From: Leptolyngbya sp. PCC 7375
GTDB taxonomy: Bacteria > Cyanobacteriota > Cyanobacteriia > Phormidesmidales > Phormidesmidaceae
Direction: 5' to 3'
DNA length: 64,000 nt
Assembly: GCF_000316115.1 (NCBI RefSeq)
Contig: NZ_JH993797.1
Location: forward strand, 62,001 to 126,000
Under the pieces are notes generated by a model that made no database searches, was not told the origin of the DNA, and saw only the letters and a program-made list of their open reading frames with translations. Each line of letters opens with the position of its first letter. Position 1 is the first letter of the stretch. Position numbers and translations under genes: made by a program. Positions 1-9,121 of this stretch are shown here, one piece after another.

Positions 1-1178
1 TCTTTCTTTTTGTGGCTGCAATTGTGGCGATGTTAGCCAGGTTGATCAAGATTCCCTACACAATCGGGTTAGTTATTGCGGGAGTTGGAATCTCATTTAT
101 ACCTTTCTCTAATCCTCTTGAGCTATCCAGAGAACTTGTCTTTTTAATTTTTCTGCCTGTTTTAATATTTGAAGCCACGCTTTACATCCGCTGGAAAGAA
201 TTACAGAAAGATTTATGGGTCGTCCTCACCTTGGTAACGATAGGAGTACTACTATCATCTGGAATTACTGCTGCAGGCATGCACTATTTAGCAGGCTGGG
301 AATGGAAAGTTGCTATGGTCTTCGGTATTCTCATTACAGCAACTGATCCGGTTTCGGTAATTGCTACGTTTAAGGAGACGGGGGTTCAGGGGCGATTAAG
401 GCTGTTAGTAGAAGCTGAAAGTTTATTTAATGACAGTACTGCTGCCGTATGTTTTGGAATAGCTGTTACCTTAGCAATGGGCCAGACTATTAGTTTTTCT
501 AGCACAGTAAGCACATTAATAGCTTCCATTGGTGGCGGTATCTTATGCGGCATCGTGGTTGCAAGCACTCTGTTATTATTATCAGGGCAGACAGAGGATC
601 CCTTAGTCGAAATTACCTTTACAACTGTGGCAGCCTATGGTTCATTCCTCTTAGCAGAACACTTTCATTGTTCAGGAGTATTGGCAACGGTCACAGCAGG
701 ACTAATGATTGGCAATTTAGGCTCTCTCGGCTCTATTTCAGATGAAGGAAGAGAATCAGTCGAAGCTTTCTGGGAATATGCAGCTTTCATAGCCAATTCG
801 CTTATTTTTATCTTAATTGGAATTCAAGAATCCCACGAAAATTTTGGTTACTTTCTATTGCCAATCTTAGTTGCTATTAGCGTTGTTATTGTTGGACGAG
901 CTTTTGCAATTTATCCGCTATGTGCAATCTTCACTCTATCTGAATTGCGAGTTAAAATTACTCATCAACATGCTTTATTTTGGGGCGGATTACGCGGTGC
1001 TCTAGCCCTTGCCTTAGCTCTAGGGCTACCCCTTGATATGCCACGTCGATCTGAAATTATCACGGTTACCTTTGGAGTTGTTGCCTTTTCTGTATTTGTA
1101 CAAGGACTAACCATGAAGCCCATGCTGCGATTTTTGGGAGAAATTCCAACCTCGGAAGACACAAAGCCCTCGACATAA
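1..1178 (+). CDS. CPA1-family Na+/H+ antiporter, 5' end outside window
   Basis: Inner-membrane cation/proton antiporter of the CPA1/NhaP type, expected to exchange Na+ (or K+) for H+. The frame is open to the left edge, so the N-terminus lies outside the window and the first GTG (12) is probably internal. About 388 residues remain, forming roughly ten to eleven hydrophobic segments. The family core is intact: ATDPVSVIATF, then EAESLFNDSTAAV about 30 residues later (the Asp pair of the ion site), and a late LRGALALALAL segment. The C-terminus ends soon after the last membrane helix, with no large cytosolic domain. A 13-bp hairpin lies 20 bp past the stop. The exchanged ion cannot be read from the sequence. 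Confidence 0.88.
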   Translation, partial: FLFVAAIVAMLARLIKIPYTIGLVIAGVGISFIPFSNPLELSRELVFLIFLPVLIFEATLYIRWKELQKDLWVVLTLVTIGVLLSSGITAAGMHYLAGWEWKVAMVFGILITATDPVSVIATFKETGVQGRLRLLVEAESLFNDSTAAVCFGIAVTLAMGQTISFSSTVSTLIASIGGGILCGIVVASTLLLLSGQTEDPLVEITFTTVAAYGSFLLAEHFHCSGVLATVTAGLMIGNLGSLGSISDEGRESVEAFWEYAAFIANSLIFILIGIQESHENFGYFLLPILVAISVVIVGRAFAIYPLCAIFTLSELRVKITHQHALFWGGLRGALALALALGLPLDMPRRSEIITVTFGVVAFSVFVQGLTMKPMLRFLGEIPTSEDTKPST

Positions 1179-1197
1179 CCAGAAATTTTGCCTAAAT

Positions 1198-1240
1198 AGG
1201 CATAGATTGGTGACAATGGCTGCAACGCCAATCTATGCCT
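1198..1240. terminator. Hairpin after the antiporter gene
   Basis: A perfect 13-bp inverted repeat (AGGCATAGATTGG at 1198-1210, its complement at 1228-1240) with a 17-nt loop lies just after the antiporter stop. No clear U-run follows on either strand, so it could be a transcript-end stem or a small dispersed palindrome rather than a classical intrinsic terminator. Confidence 0.5.
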
Positions 1241-1482
1241 TCTGAATCTAATGTGACGAAGCAAAACATTGGAGCAACAAAGACATATATGTCGATTCGT
1301 CCTAGATTTTACCCTAAATTTCTCTGTGGTTACAGATGATGGCATGTCATGAATTATTAGGTTAACCCTATTAACTGCCAGGGAGACATACGGGCTGAAT
1401 GCCTTTCGAGTCAGAGGGTTTGAGGAAATGGAAGAAAAAAGATAGGTTTCAAGTACCAATCAATCGACCTATCTTATTGACA

Positions 1483-2786
1483 ATGATACCGTCAATTTTC
1501 GAACCGCATCTACACCGGCACCTGAGTCCAGCCCAATACATCTTTCTAGAGATGCTCGTTCGTTTGCTGCAAAGCATTCGATGTGTGAAACTCGAAGTGC
1601 TTGCAGAAAGCTTACCGTTACCGATTTTATGGTCCCAGACACGCTAGTTAAAAACTATGCACTTTCAGTGCAAGGCTTTAGCATCATCCATTCCGGATTT
1701 GTCTTTCTAAGTACTTTCGAACAGGTTCGAAAGCTGGGACTTTCAGTCCCTTCTAGAACCTATGTACTTTCAGTGCATAGTGGTTGAGTTGAAAGTCGCC
1801 GCAAAAAGCTCCAAAGGTTTCTGTCCCTGCCAGCGTTGACCATCGCCACCTTGTGGTTTCCCTGTGTGCTCGATTGGGTTAAGCACACCATTACACCAGG
1901 GCATTGTATTTATGTGACGATAGACCGAACCCGTTGGGGAACGATTAATCTCTTAATGGTGAGCTTGGTTTGGCAACGACGAGGCATTTTATTGTGGTGT
2001 GAGCAGCTCGATAAACAGGGAAACAGCAACTATGATGAGCAACTCCGTGTATTAAGTCCCATTTTGGCGGAATTATGCGCTTATAAAGTGGTAGTGCTGG
2101 GGGACCGAGAATTTTGTTCGGTCAAACTCGGGCGATGGTTGGGTAAAGCAGGGGTATATTTTTGCTTACGATTGAAACGCAACACTGAGGTTAAAAGCGC
2201 GGGTAAGTTACCGCAACAATTGCAAGGGTTGGGGGTTGCCCCAGGGCAACAGCTGTTTCTCAATGATGTTCAAGTGACTCAGACCCAAGGATTTGGAGGG
2301 TTTAATGTAGCCGCCAAGTGGAAAAAGCGCTATCGAGGATTTGCCCCGGACGAGGCCTGGTTTATCTTGACCAACCTTGAGACGATTGACCTGGCCATCA
2401 AAGGATACGCTAAAAGATTCTCGATAGAGGAGATGTTTAGAGACTACAAGGACGGAGGATATTGTTTGGAAGGGTGTAAAGCGACGGGAGAACGTCTTAT
2501 CACGATTGTGATTCTGATTGCGCTGGCCCACACCTGTGCAACCCTTCAAGGACAGACCTTTAAGCAACAGGGAGTACAAGCCTATATTGCCCGACCAGAA
2601 TCACTGGGGGCATCCCAAAAACGGCATAGTGCCTTTCGAGTTGGATTATCGGCCTATCGATGGGTGGGCATTGGCGATACTGTTTTACAGCAATTAGCGG
2701 CTACCTTGATGCAACTTACTCCCAATAAACTGCCTGAATATCAACGGGGTCAACGGGCTATGAGGCTGGCTATTGCGGGTTTATAG
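1483..2786 (+). pseudogene. IS4-family transposase, interrupted
   Basis: DDE transposase whose reading frame starts near 1483 (MIPSIFEPHL). It runs to LPLPIL at about 1630 and is then broken by an insertion. It resumes in another frame at about 1791 with ESRRKKLQRF and continues to 2786. The C-terminal part (from 1836 as an open frame, 316 residues) keeps the catalytic core: IDRTRW (first Asp), VLGDREF (second Asp) and YAKRFSIEEMFRDYK. The last fits the IS4 hallmark Y-2-R-3-E-6-K exactly. Removing 1631-1788 restores one continuous protein of roughly 380 residues. The remaining ORF lacks the N-terminal DNA-binding part, so it is scored as a pseudogene. Confidence 0.8.
1631..1788. repeat. 158-bp hairpin-array insertion inside the IS4 transposase
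   Basis: This segment splits the transposase codons exactly, and it contains four short stem-loops. Three share the same loop core ACTTTCAGT: 1658-1672 (TGCAC/GTGCA), 1736-1750 (GGGAC/GTCCC) and 1760-1780 (CTATGTAC/GTGCATAG). A fourth is CTTTCGAA-CAGG-TTCGAAAG at 1714-1733. The outer ACTATGCAC (1654-1662) and GTGCATAGT (1773-1781) are also complementary, so the whole unit could fold as a multi-arm structure. No protein is encoded. It behaves like a small non-autonomous palindromic element. No obvious target duplication was found. Confidence 0.6.
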
Positions 2787-2928
2787 CTTCCATGTCTCCC
2801 TTTCAGTACATAAAGTCTTCTTTGCTGTGTTGAATTGTGTTTTATAGCTTAATCAAGCAACGTATTCCGAAATTCAAACAATTATAACCTATCGTTGTTG
2901 GTTGACTCAGTAAACTGGAGATTTTTCT

Positions 2929-3138
2929 ATGACTGTAATTGCAGCCAACGCCCCTAATTTTTGTCACGATCAACGAGTGTGTTTTATCGGTGGAGAAGGC
3001 ACTGTAGAAAGCTATCGCTCTGAGGCTGATACCTGGATATATCTAATCAAGATGTCCATGGGGCCAGAGCCAGATTTTGGCAGAGTAGGGGGGGAAACAA
3101 CGATAGTTCTGCTCGAATCAGAGTTAAGGGCAGTATAG
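2929..3138 (+). CDS. Small conserved hypothetical protein (69 aa)
   Basis: A 69-residue soluble protein preceded by a good ribosome-binding site (CTGGAG, about 8 nt before the ATG). The core runs VCFIGGEGTVESYR, then TWIYLIKM, then GPEPDFGRVGGETTIVLLE. I associate this pattern with a small cyanobacterial hypothetical family of beta-rich proteins containing a GEGTV turn and a GPEP motif. No enzymatic motif is visible and the function is unknown. It stands alone between the IS and the groEL gene. Confidence 0.6.
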   Translation: MTVIAANAPNFCHDQRVCFIGGEGTVESYRSEADTWIYLIKMSMGPEPDFGRVGGETTIVLLESELRAV

Positions 3139-3691
3139 GTCTTAAAAAATTATCACTTGAGTTAAATAAATAACATTAGGTCATCTCCATATTATGAATT
3201 TAAACATGTATAATAAAAGAATAACTTGACACAGGACTAAATTCAGAACTGCTTAACTTTTGTATCCTTGAGTGATTCTGGCTTCAGGTTATTTTGAGAG
3301 TAATGTTGAAAAGTAAACGCAACATTATTGCTTTCACTTTGATGTTTCAGCAACAATTAGGCTCTCGTCTTTAAGTTAATGTGTTAGCAAGGTTAAGACA
3401 TTTTTGAAAAGTAAGTCTATCGATGACTTAATTCGTAATTCTCATCATCTATTACAAAAATAGCGAATACTAACGCAAAGCCTAATTCCATGGGATAGCT
3501 GACCTGAGAATGTGGTTTGTGGTGTTTTTTACGCCTTCCTTAAGTCGGCTTTGATCAGAAAAGATCAACAAAACTGTGAGACGAGTAATATGCTCAAATT
3601 AGATTTTAGATTTTGATTAACTTATCTCTTTAGCTGTATTCTCGAGAGCATCTGCTCTGCTCGCATATTCTTCACAATCAACATTAACAAT
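3139..3691. other. 553-bp intergenic region upstream of groEL
   Basis: AT-rich, with no open frame of note. I looked for a CIRCE element (TTAGCACTC-N9-GAGTGCTAA) upstream of groEL and see none. There is also no groES gene ahead of it, so this chaperonin gene seems uncoupled from the usual HrcA-controlled groESL arrangement. A TTGACA at 3226-3231 has no good -10 partner. Confidence 0.5.
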
Positions 3692-5278
3692 ATGATTAAA
3701 CAAGTTATCTTTCGTGAAGATGCCCGCCGTGCTTTAGCACAGGGCATAGACACTCTAGCACGAGTTGTTGCTATTACGTTGGGGCCAAAAGGCCGTAACG
3801 TGGTTTTGGGTCAGGCCTTTGGCATACCTCAAATTGTAAATGATGGCGCTACCATCGCCCAGGAAATTGAGCTAGATAACCCAGTTGAAAATACTGGAGT
3901 TGCTTTGCTACGTCAGGCTGCCTCTAAAACAAATGATTTTGCAGGAGACGGTACCACAACCGCTATTGTACTTGCCCATGCTCTGGTACAGGAAGGCTTA
4001 CGCAACGTAGTAGCTGGTGCCAACCCAGTTTTACTCAAACGGGGCATTGATCAAGCAATCACTTTTCTAGTGCAGAAACTTGTTGAGAAGGCTCATCCGA
4101 TCAAAGACTTTCAGGCAATCGCTCAAATTGGGAGCATTGCCGCTGGCAACTATGATGAAATCGGTGAAATGATTGCAGGTGCGATGGAAAAAGTTGGAAA
4201 GGAGGGCGTGATTTCCCTAGAAGAAGGTAAATCAATGTTCACTGAACTAGAAATTACCGAAGGAATGCGCTTCGATAAAGGCTATCTTTCTCCCTATTTT
4301 ATTACAGATTCAGAACGCATGGAAGTCGTAATGGAACAACCTCTTATCTTGGTTACTGATAAGAAGATTATGACCGTGCAAGACCTGATTCCACTGCTAG
4401 AGCAAATTATAAATGCTGGTAAGCCGCTGGTCCTCATTGCAGAAGATATTGAGCGGGAAGCGTTATCGACATTGGTGATCAACCATCTTAACAAGCTCTT
4501 GAATATCGTAGCGGTTAAAGCGCCGGGCTTTGGCCAGCACCGGCAGGAATGGCTAGAAGATATTGCCATTTTAACCGGGGGGAAAGTTATCACAGCGGAT
4601 GCTGGATTGCAATTGGATCAAGTAACGCTCGATCTATTGGGAACTGCTCGTCGTGTCATTGTCACCAAAGAGCATACTACCCTTGTAGCCATGGGTCATG
4701 AGATAGCCATCAAAGCGCGCTGTGAAACCATTAAGCGACAGATTGAAGTAGCAGACTCTGTCTATGATCAGGAAAAACTACGGGAGCGACTAGCAAAGCT
4801 AGTAGGGGGTATCGCCGTTATCAAAGTTGGTGCTGCCACTGAGACAGAGATGAACGATCGGAAATTACGGCTAGAGGATGCCTTGAATGCATCCAAGGCA
4901 GCGGTTGAAGAAGGTATTGTTCCTGGCGGTGGAGCCGCCCTCGCCCATCTGTCATCCCAGCTTGAAACTTGGGCAAACCATAAGCTGAAGGATGAAGAAC
5001 TTATTGGGGCTATGATAGTTGTGAAATCACTGACAGCTCCTCTAAAATGCATTGCTGAGAACGCAGGTCAAAATGGGGCGGTCATTGCTGAACGGCTTAA
5101 GGGACAAGATTTTAACGTTGGATACAACGCGATCACCTATGAAATTGTCGATCTGTTTGCTGCTGGAATTGTTGATCCTGTAAAGGTTACGAAGTCAGCT
5201 CTTCAAAATGCTGCCTCGATAGCTGGCATGATCCTAACGACAGAATGTGTTGTTGCCGCGAACTCGACTAATCCTTAA
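3692..5278 (+). CDS. groL: GroEL-like chaperonin paralogue (528 aa), stand-alone
   Basis: Group I chaperonin subunit, expected to form a tetradecameric ATP-driven folding chamber. Hallmarks are present: TLGPKGRNV near residue 30, NDGATIA with the ATP-site Asp near 51, and GDGTTT at 85-90. The hydrolytic Asp is in [15 protein letters not shown], followed by PGGGAAL and the C-terminal [16 protein letters not shown] segment. It is odd in three ways: no groES precedes it, the sequence diverges from housekeeping GroEL (for example [19 protein letters not shown] at the start), and it lacks the usual C-terminal GGM-rich tail, ending in AANSTNP. It is probably an accessory paralogue. The next gene starts 86 bp downstream on the same strand, so it may lead an operon with the DUF1611 and racemase genes. 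Confidence 0.9.
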   Translation: MIKQVIFREDARRALAQGIDTLARVVAITLGPKGRNVVLGQAFGIPQIVNDGATIAQEIELDNPVENTGVALLRQAASKTNDFAGDGTTTAIVLAHALVQEGLRNVVAGANPVLLKRGIDQAITFLVQKLVEKAHPIKDFQAIAQIGSIAAGNYDEIGEMIAGAMEKVGKEGVISLEEGKSMFTELEITEGMRFDKGYLSPYFITDSERMEVVMEQPLILVTDKKIMTVQDLIPLLEQIINAGKPLVLIAEDIEREALSTLVINHLNKLLNIVAVKAPGFGQHRQEWLEDIAILTGGKVITADAGLQLDQVTLDLLGTARRVIVTKEHTTLVAMGHEIAIKARCETIKRQIEVADSVYDQEKLRERLAKLVGGIAVIKVGAATETEMNDRKLRLEDALNASKAAVEEGIVPGGGAALAHLSSQLETWANHKLKDEELIGAMIVVKSLTAPLKCIAENAGQNGAVIAERLKGQDFNVGYNAITYEIVDLFAAGIVDPVKVTKSALQNAASIAGMILTTECVVAANSTNP

Positions 5279-5364
5279 TCAGTCAGCAACCAAAACTAGG
5301 AGGCTGTGGCATTTTAATATGGCAATCCTAGATTTCAAAGTATCAAAGTAAGGAGAATGCTTGA

Positions 5365-6486
5365 ATGATGACCATGCAGAAAACAGCGCTAATCTATTGT
5401 GAAGAACAATTTGGATTAATTGACGGCAAAACAGCATCAGGGTTAATTCGACAATCTGATACATATCAGATTGTTGGAGTGCTTGATAGCTCGTTAACCG
5501 GTCAGGATACGGGGGAAGTTTTAGGAGATAAAAAAAATAATATTCCCATTTTTGCTAATTTGAGAGCGGCTTTAGATGCCCTGCCAGAGATCCCAAACTG
5601 CTATATCTATGGCAAAGCGCCTTTAGATGCCCGCATATCTTCCGAGGAAAGGTCACTAATTTTGGAAGCCATGGAAGAGGGAATGGATATTGTTAATGGA
5701 TTGCACGAATTTTTTTCTGACGATGCAGAGTTTAGTCATATGGCTGAACAATGTAATGTGCAAATCAGAGATATCCGAAAACCTCCACAACTCAAGGATC
5801 TGCATATTTTTACAGGACAGATTGCTAAGGTTAACATTCCGGTTATTGCCATATTAGGTACCGATTGCGCCTGTGGCAAAATGACAACTGCCGTGGAACT
5901 TAACAAAGCCTTGAATAGCCTGGGTGTCAGGTCAGTCATGATTGCAACCGGTCAAACTGGCCTAATGCAGGGGGCAAAGTACGGTGCATCCATCGACGCC
6001 CTGGTTTCGCAGTTTGTCGTTGGTGAGATAGAACATGCTGTTGTTCAGGCTTTTGAAAATGAAAATCCAGATATTATTTTAGTCGAAGGGCAGGGTGCAC
6101 TTAGCCATCCTGCTTTTATGAGTTCCGTGGGCATTTTAAAGGGAAGTATGCCTGATGGAGTCATTCTCCAACATCCATCTGCTAGGGAATTTCGATGTGA
6201 TTTTCCAGATTTACCCATGCCGACGCTTGACAGTGAAATTCGATTAATTGAAGCGATTTCTCAATCTAAGGTAGTTGCGATCGCACTCAATAACAAAAAT
6301 TTAACAGAAACAGAAGCTTTGGTAGCCATAGAAGATTGTGAGCGCTTTTTCCGACTGCCAACAACAGATGTGTTGAATTATGGATGCCAGAAGCTAGTGG
6401 ATAGGTTGGGTGATTGTTTTCCACAGCTTAATTTAAATTCTCATCCAACATCCCTAGACAGGATACCCCAGCTAGTCACGAGATAA
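5365..6486 (+). CDS. DUF1611 / DgcN-like P-loop protein
   Basis: This 373-residue protein has the two-part DUF1611 layout. An N-terminal Rossmann-like part (residues 1-150) is followed by a nucleotide-binding half with the variant P-loop GTDCACGKMTT (165-175), VMIATGQTG and DIILVEGQGALSHP. Members of this family have been linked to D-glutamate N-acylation (DgcN) and other amino-acid modification. Here the gene is followed 35 bp later by a PLP racemase, which supports a D-amino-acid role. The start is the first ATG of ATGATGACCATG, with AGGAG 9 nt upstream. Substrate assignment is inference from family and context. Confidence 0.78.
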   Translation: MMTMQKTALIYCEEQFGLIDGKTASGLIRQSDTYQIVGVLDSSLTGQDTGEVLGDKKNNIPIFANLRAALDALPEIPNCYIYGKAPLDARISSEERSLILEAMEEGMDIVNGLHEFFSDDAEFSHMAEQCNVQIRDIRKPPQLKDLHIFTGQIAKVNIPVIAILGTDCACGKMTTAVELNKALNSLGVRSVMIATGQTGLMQGAKYGASIDALVSQFVVGEIEHAVVQAFENENPDIILVEGQGALSHPAFMSSVGILKGSMPDGVILQHPSAREFRCDFPDLPMPTLDSEIRLIEAISQSKVVAIALNNKNLTETEALVAIEDCERFFRLPTTDVLNYGCQKLVDRLGDCFPQLNLNSHPTSLDRIPQLVTR

Positions 6487-6521
6487 AGACACTGTATATT
6501 TGGAATATTTGGAGTCAATCA

Positions 6522-7616
6522 ATGGCATTATTGATGCCAAGAATAGAAGTCACCTTATCTAAGATACGGGACAACGCTCAATTTTTATGCAACTTTTATG
6601 GGCGCAAAAAGATTGACCTAATGGGAGTTTCTAAAGCTGTGCTTGGAAATCCCTTGGTTGCTGAGGCCATGATTGCAGGTGGGGTAAAATTTATTGCCGA
6701 CTCTCGCATTGAAAACATTCAAACGATGAGAAAGGCTGGCGTATTGACTCAATTTGTACTGTTACGGACTGCGTTAAGTCAGGCAGAATCTGTGATTCAA
6801 AATGCCGATATTAGTCTCAACACAGAGCTTGAAACAATAAAAGAACTCTCCCATTACGCTGTTCAGCATAACAAAACCCATCAGATTATTGTTATGGTCG
6901 AACTAGGTGATTTACGTGAGGGTGTCCTGCCCAAGGATCTCTCCCAATTCATTAAAGATGCCGATACTTTATCAAACATCCAAATCGTTGGCATTGGATG
7001 TAATTTGGCTTGCTATGGTGGTATCAAGCCAGACAATGCCAAGATGTGTCAACTGTCTGAATTAACCCATTCTATTGAAAAAGACCTTCAGATTAATTTA
7101 GCCCTGATCTCAGGGGGCAATTCAGCCAACTACGATTGGTATGCGTCTGCTCAAGATGTTGGGCGAATTAACAATCTACGCCTGGGTGAATCGATTCTTT
7201 TAGGATATGAAACTGCCCATCGAAAGACCATTCCTGGATTAGATACCAGTGCCTTTAAACTGGTTGCTGAAGTGATCGAATCAAAGAAAAAACCATCTCT
7301 CCCTAACGGCAAAAGCTGCCAGGATGCTTTTGGGAATAGTCACCAATACTTAGATCGAGGTATTCATCAACGTGTGATTATTGCGTTGGGTATACAGGAT
7401 GTCTTAGTGTCTGGCCTAAGTCCCCTTGACGATTTAGAGATATTGGGGGCTAGCAGTGACCACATTATTTTAGAGGATAGGAGCACTCATTTCCCCATTG
7501 GTAGTGAAGTTACCTTTGGTCTTACCTATGGAGGATTGTTAGCAGCAATGACATCCCCATTTATAAAAAAACACTTTATTGGTTGTCCAGACTCTGTGCT
7601 ACCGCTTATTAGTTAA
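6522..7616 (+). CDS. Alanine/ornithine racemase-type PLP enzyme
   Basis: A 364-residue fold-type III PLP enzyme resembling the ornithine racemase (Orr)/YhfX branch of the alanine-racemase N-terminal family. The cofactor lysine is in MGVSKAVLGNP (Lys38). Other barrel motifs follow: ADSRIENI, MVELGDLREGV, IGCNLACYGG, ISGGNSANYDW and RLGESILLGYE. The length fits that branch rather than full alanine racemase, which carries a separate C-terminal catalytic-tyrosine domain. The start ATG has GGAG 7 nt upstream. It sits directly behind the DUF1611 gene, suggesting the two act in sequence on an amino acid. The amino acid racemised cannot be named. Confidence 0.8.
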   Translation: MALLMPRIEVTLSKIRDNAQFLCNFYGRKKIDLMGVSKAVLGNPLVAEAMIAGGVKFIADSRIENIQTMRKAGVLTQFVLLRTALSQAESVIQNADISLNTELETIKELSHYAVQHNKTHQIIVMVELGDLREGVLPKDLSQFIKDADTLSNIQIVGIGCNLACYGGIKPDNAKMCQLSELTHSIEKDLQINLALISGGNSANYDWYASAQDVGRINNLRLGESILLGYETAHRKTIPGLDTSAFKLVAEVIESKKKPSLPNGKSCQDAFGNSHQYLDRGIHQRVIIALGIQDVLVSGLSPLDDLEILGASSDHIILEDRSTHFPIGSEVTFGLTYGGLLAAMTSPFIKKHFIGCPDSVLPLIS

Positions 7617-7645
7617 GGATTGAGCCCAGCAATATCTGCAGTTCC

Positions 7646-7834
7646 ATGTCTCGTGTTCCATATTTCTGTCAAGAGGATATTGTCGCCCCTCAAGAATTAT
7701 TCCCTTTCTTGGACCAATTTCTGCTACGAGGCTCAAAGCTACGAGAGTTTCCTAAACTGGCATATTTTGACAACAGTAGTTACAACGCCAAGAGAGCTTA
7801 CCTGAAGAGACATAATGAATATCAGCTAGAATAA
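7646..7834 (+). CDS. Unrecognised small ORF (62 aa), possible gene fragment
   Basis: The reading frame MSRVPYFCQEDIVAPQE... ends in YFDNSSYNAKRAYLKRH and looks protein-like in composition. It has no convincing ribosome-binding site and no family I recognise. It follows the racemase by 29 bp on the same strand. It may be a small third gene of that operon or the remnant of a longer one cut during rearrangement. The next 600 bp are gene-poor. Confidence 0.3.
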   Translation: MSRVPYFCQEDIVAPQELFPFLDQFLLRGSKLREFPKLAYFDNSSYNAKRAYLKRHNEYQLE

Positions 7835-8454
7835 AAAGGCGTTGTTTTTAGAGAATCCTGATGCAAGAAACTTTGCAAAGAATCTCAAGACTAACAAAGG
7901 TAAGTCATTTTGAGCTCTCACCCAACGTAAAGTAAAACTTCGTCAACTAAGAGAGCGCCTTTCGATACTGTTGGGTCATCAATATAAGCCTGATTATGAG
8001 TCCGCCCAAAAGCTATCACGTTGTTTACAGCTACACTGATCCATCGGAGCGACGGATAACAATATGGCGCGACATCACAATGACAACCGCTGCAATTAAG
8101 GCTAAAGGAGAATCTGATTTTATAGACGGCATCAAAGAAATTGTCATGGAACATTCTCTTCGGCCAAGACCTAATAATAAGTGCAATATAGTAGTTCATA
8201 GCTTTTCAGAGCTGCCTTGGTAAAAACCTTATACCTATGCTCACAAAAAGGAAGGTTGGGACTATTTAATGGGAGCTATTGAAGGCAGTAGTCCCTTGGA
8301 TTGACTCGTTGTCTTAAAGTGGCTTACTTAATTTCCATTGAGCACGATATGCTTGTAGGGAAGCAACGAATATGAGCTAAGGTTTCATCTTCAATCACCT
8401 CTCCCTGGATTTTGAGGCTTTCAACAATATCATTGATTTTAATAATGTTGACCT
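7835..8454. other. Gene-poor stretch with decayed coding traces
   Basis: No confident gene. A 75-codon plus-strand frame at 7996-8223 (start MSPPKSYHVVYSYTD) has protein-like composition but no recognisable family and no clear ribosome-binding site. It is preceded by short frames interrupted by stops, as in a decayed gene. The right end carries a minus-strand relic resembling a transposase C-terminus (8333-8409). Confidence 0.35.
8333..8409 (-). pseudogene. Relic of a transposase C-terminus (Tn3-like), copy 1
   Basis: Read on the minus strand, this 77-bp segment gives GEVIEDETLAHI and then, after a one-base deletion, the equivalent of LPYKHIVLNG. This resembles the tail of large Tn3-type transposases (D/E-LAHISPL-Y-HV-G). 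It is about 85% identical by eye to 11343-11420, where the frame is continuous. The family assignment is tentative because only the last 30 residues remain. Confidence 0.4.
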
Positions 8455-8991
8455 ATGAGTCAGTTTAAGACAGATGATAAGCAGGACAAGAGCGATGAGG
8501 GCCTACGACATGTAGTCCAGCGGTTTGTCCGTAACATTGAGCGGGATGCCCTCGTGATCGAAACACTAGATCTATTGAGATCACAACTCAATATTGACCG
8601 CGTTGCCCTCTACTACTTCTACGGCCAATGGAAAGGACAAGTCACCGCTGAAGCCCTAAGTGATTCAGCCTATTCAATCTATGGATATACTGGGGCCGAC
8701 AACTGTTTTAACGATGAATATGCTGCCCTTTACCTCAAAGGTCGCATCCATGGCATTGATAATGTAGCTACCGCCGAGATTGCCCCCTGTCATCGCGAGT
8801 TTTTAGAAAGTATTCAGGTTCAGGCGAATTTAGTTGCCCCTATCCTGGTGTCTGAAGAATTGTGGGGACTGATATCAGCCCACAACTGTCAAGACGCTTG
8901 CACCTGGTCTTCCGAAGATATTGCCAGAATCAAATCAGCGGCGCAGCAGATCGCAACAGCTCCATCGATTAATTTCCGGGAAGAGGGGTAA
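8455..8991 (+). CDS. Single GAF-domain protein, cyanobacteriochrome-like
   Basis: This 178-residue protein consists of essentially one GAF domain (about 30-170). It follows the bilin-binding cyanobacteriochrome pattern: ADNCFNDEYAALYLKGR (81-97), then the Cys-His pair PCHREFLESIQVQANLV with Cys112-His113, then LWGLISAHNC. In that family the Cys before His carries the phycobilin thioether. There is no kinase, GGDEF or other output domain and no membrane segment. It could be a free light-sensing module that signals by protein contact, or a GAF that has lost pigment binding. A strong hairpin terminator follows at 9006-9045. Confidence 0.75.
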   Translation: MSQFKTDDKQDKSDEGLRHVVQRFVRNIERDALVIETLDLLRSQLNIDRVALYYFYGQWKGQVTAEALSDSAYSIYGYTGADNCFNDEYAALYLKGRIHGIDNVATAEIAPCHREFLESIQVQANLVAPILVSEELWGLISAHNCQDACTWSSEDIARIKSAAQQIATAPSINFREEG

Positions 8992-9005
8992 GTCTTATCG
9001 CTGAT

Positions 9006-9045
9006 ACTAAAAGAGTTCAGGCATTTCTACCTGAACTCTTTTAGT
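9006..9045 (+). terminator. Intrinsic-type terminator after the GAF gene
   Basis: A perfect 16-bp stem (ACTAAAAGAGTTCAGG at 9006-9021 paired with 9030-9045) closes an 8-nt loop 14 bp beyond the GAF stop. The A-rich start and T-rich end of the stem make it usable on both strands. Confidence 0.75.
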
Positions 9046-9121
9046 TAGTCCAGCCTCTACAACCAAATGACTAAAAATGACGTGACGTCAAGATTTAGTA
9101 ACTACGAGAAGAGAAAATCTG

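Larger units (their letters stand above)
1380..2801 (+). mobile_element. IS4-family insertion sequence, inactivated
   Basis: The element is bounded by 10-bp inverted repeats, AGGGAGACAT at 1380-1389 and ATGTCTCCCT at 2792-2801. They enclose a single transposase gene with the IS4 signature. No convincing target duplication is visible next to the ends. The transposase is interrupted by a 158-bp hairpin-rich insertion, so this copy should not transpose by itself. Without that insertion the IS would be about 1.26 kb. Confidence 0.75.

Noticed and set aside
965..1459. 164-codon minus-strand ORF under the antiporter gene
   Set aside because: Antisense shadow of a clear coding region plus the hairpin; its translation shows no domain.
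3226..3260. TTGACA promoter box upstream of groEL
   Set aside because: No acceptable -10 element at the right spacing and more than 400 bp from the gene.
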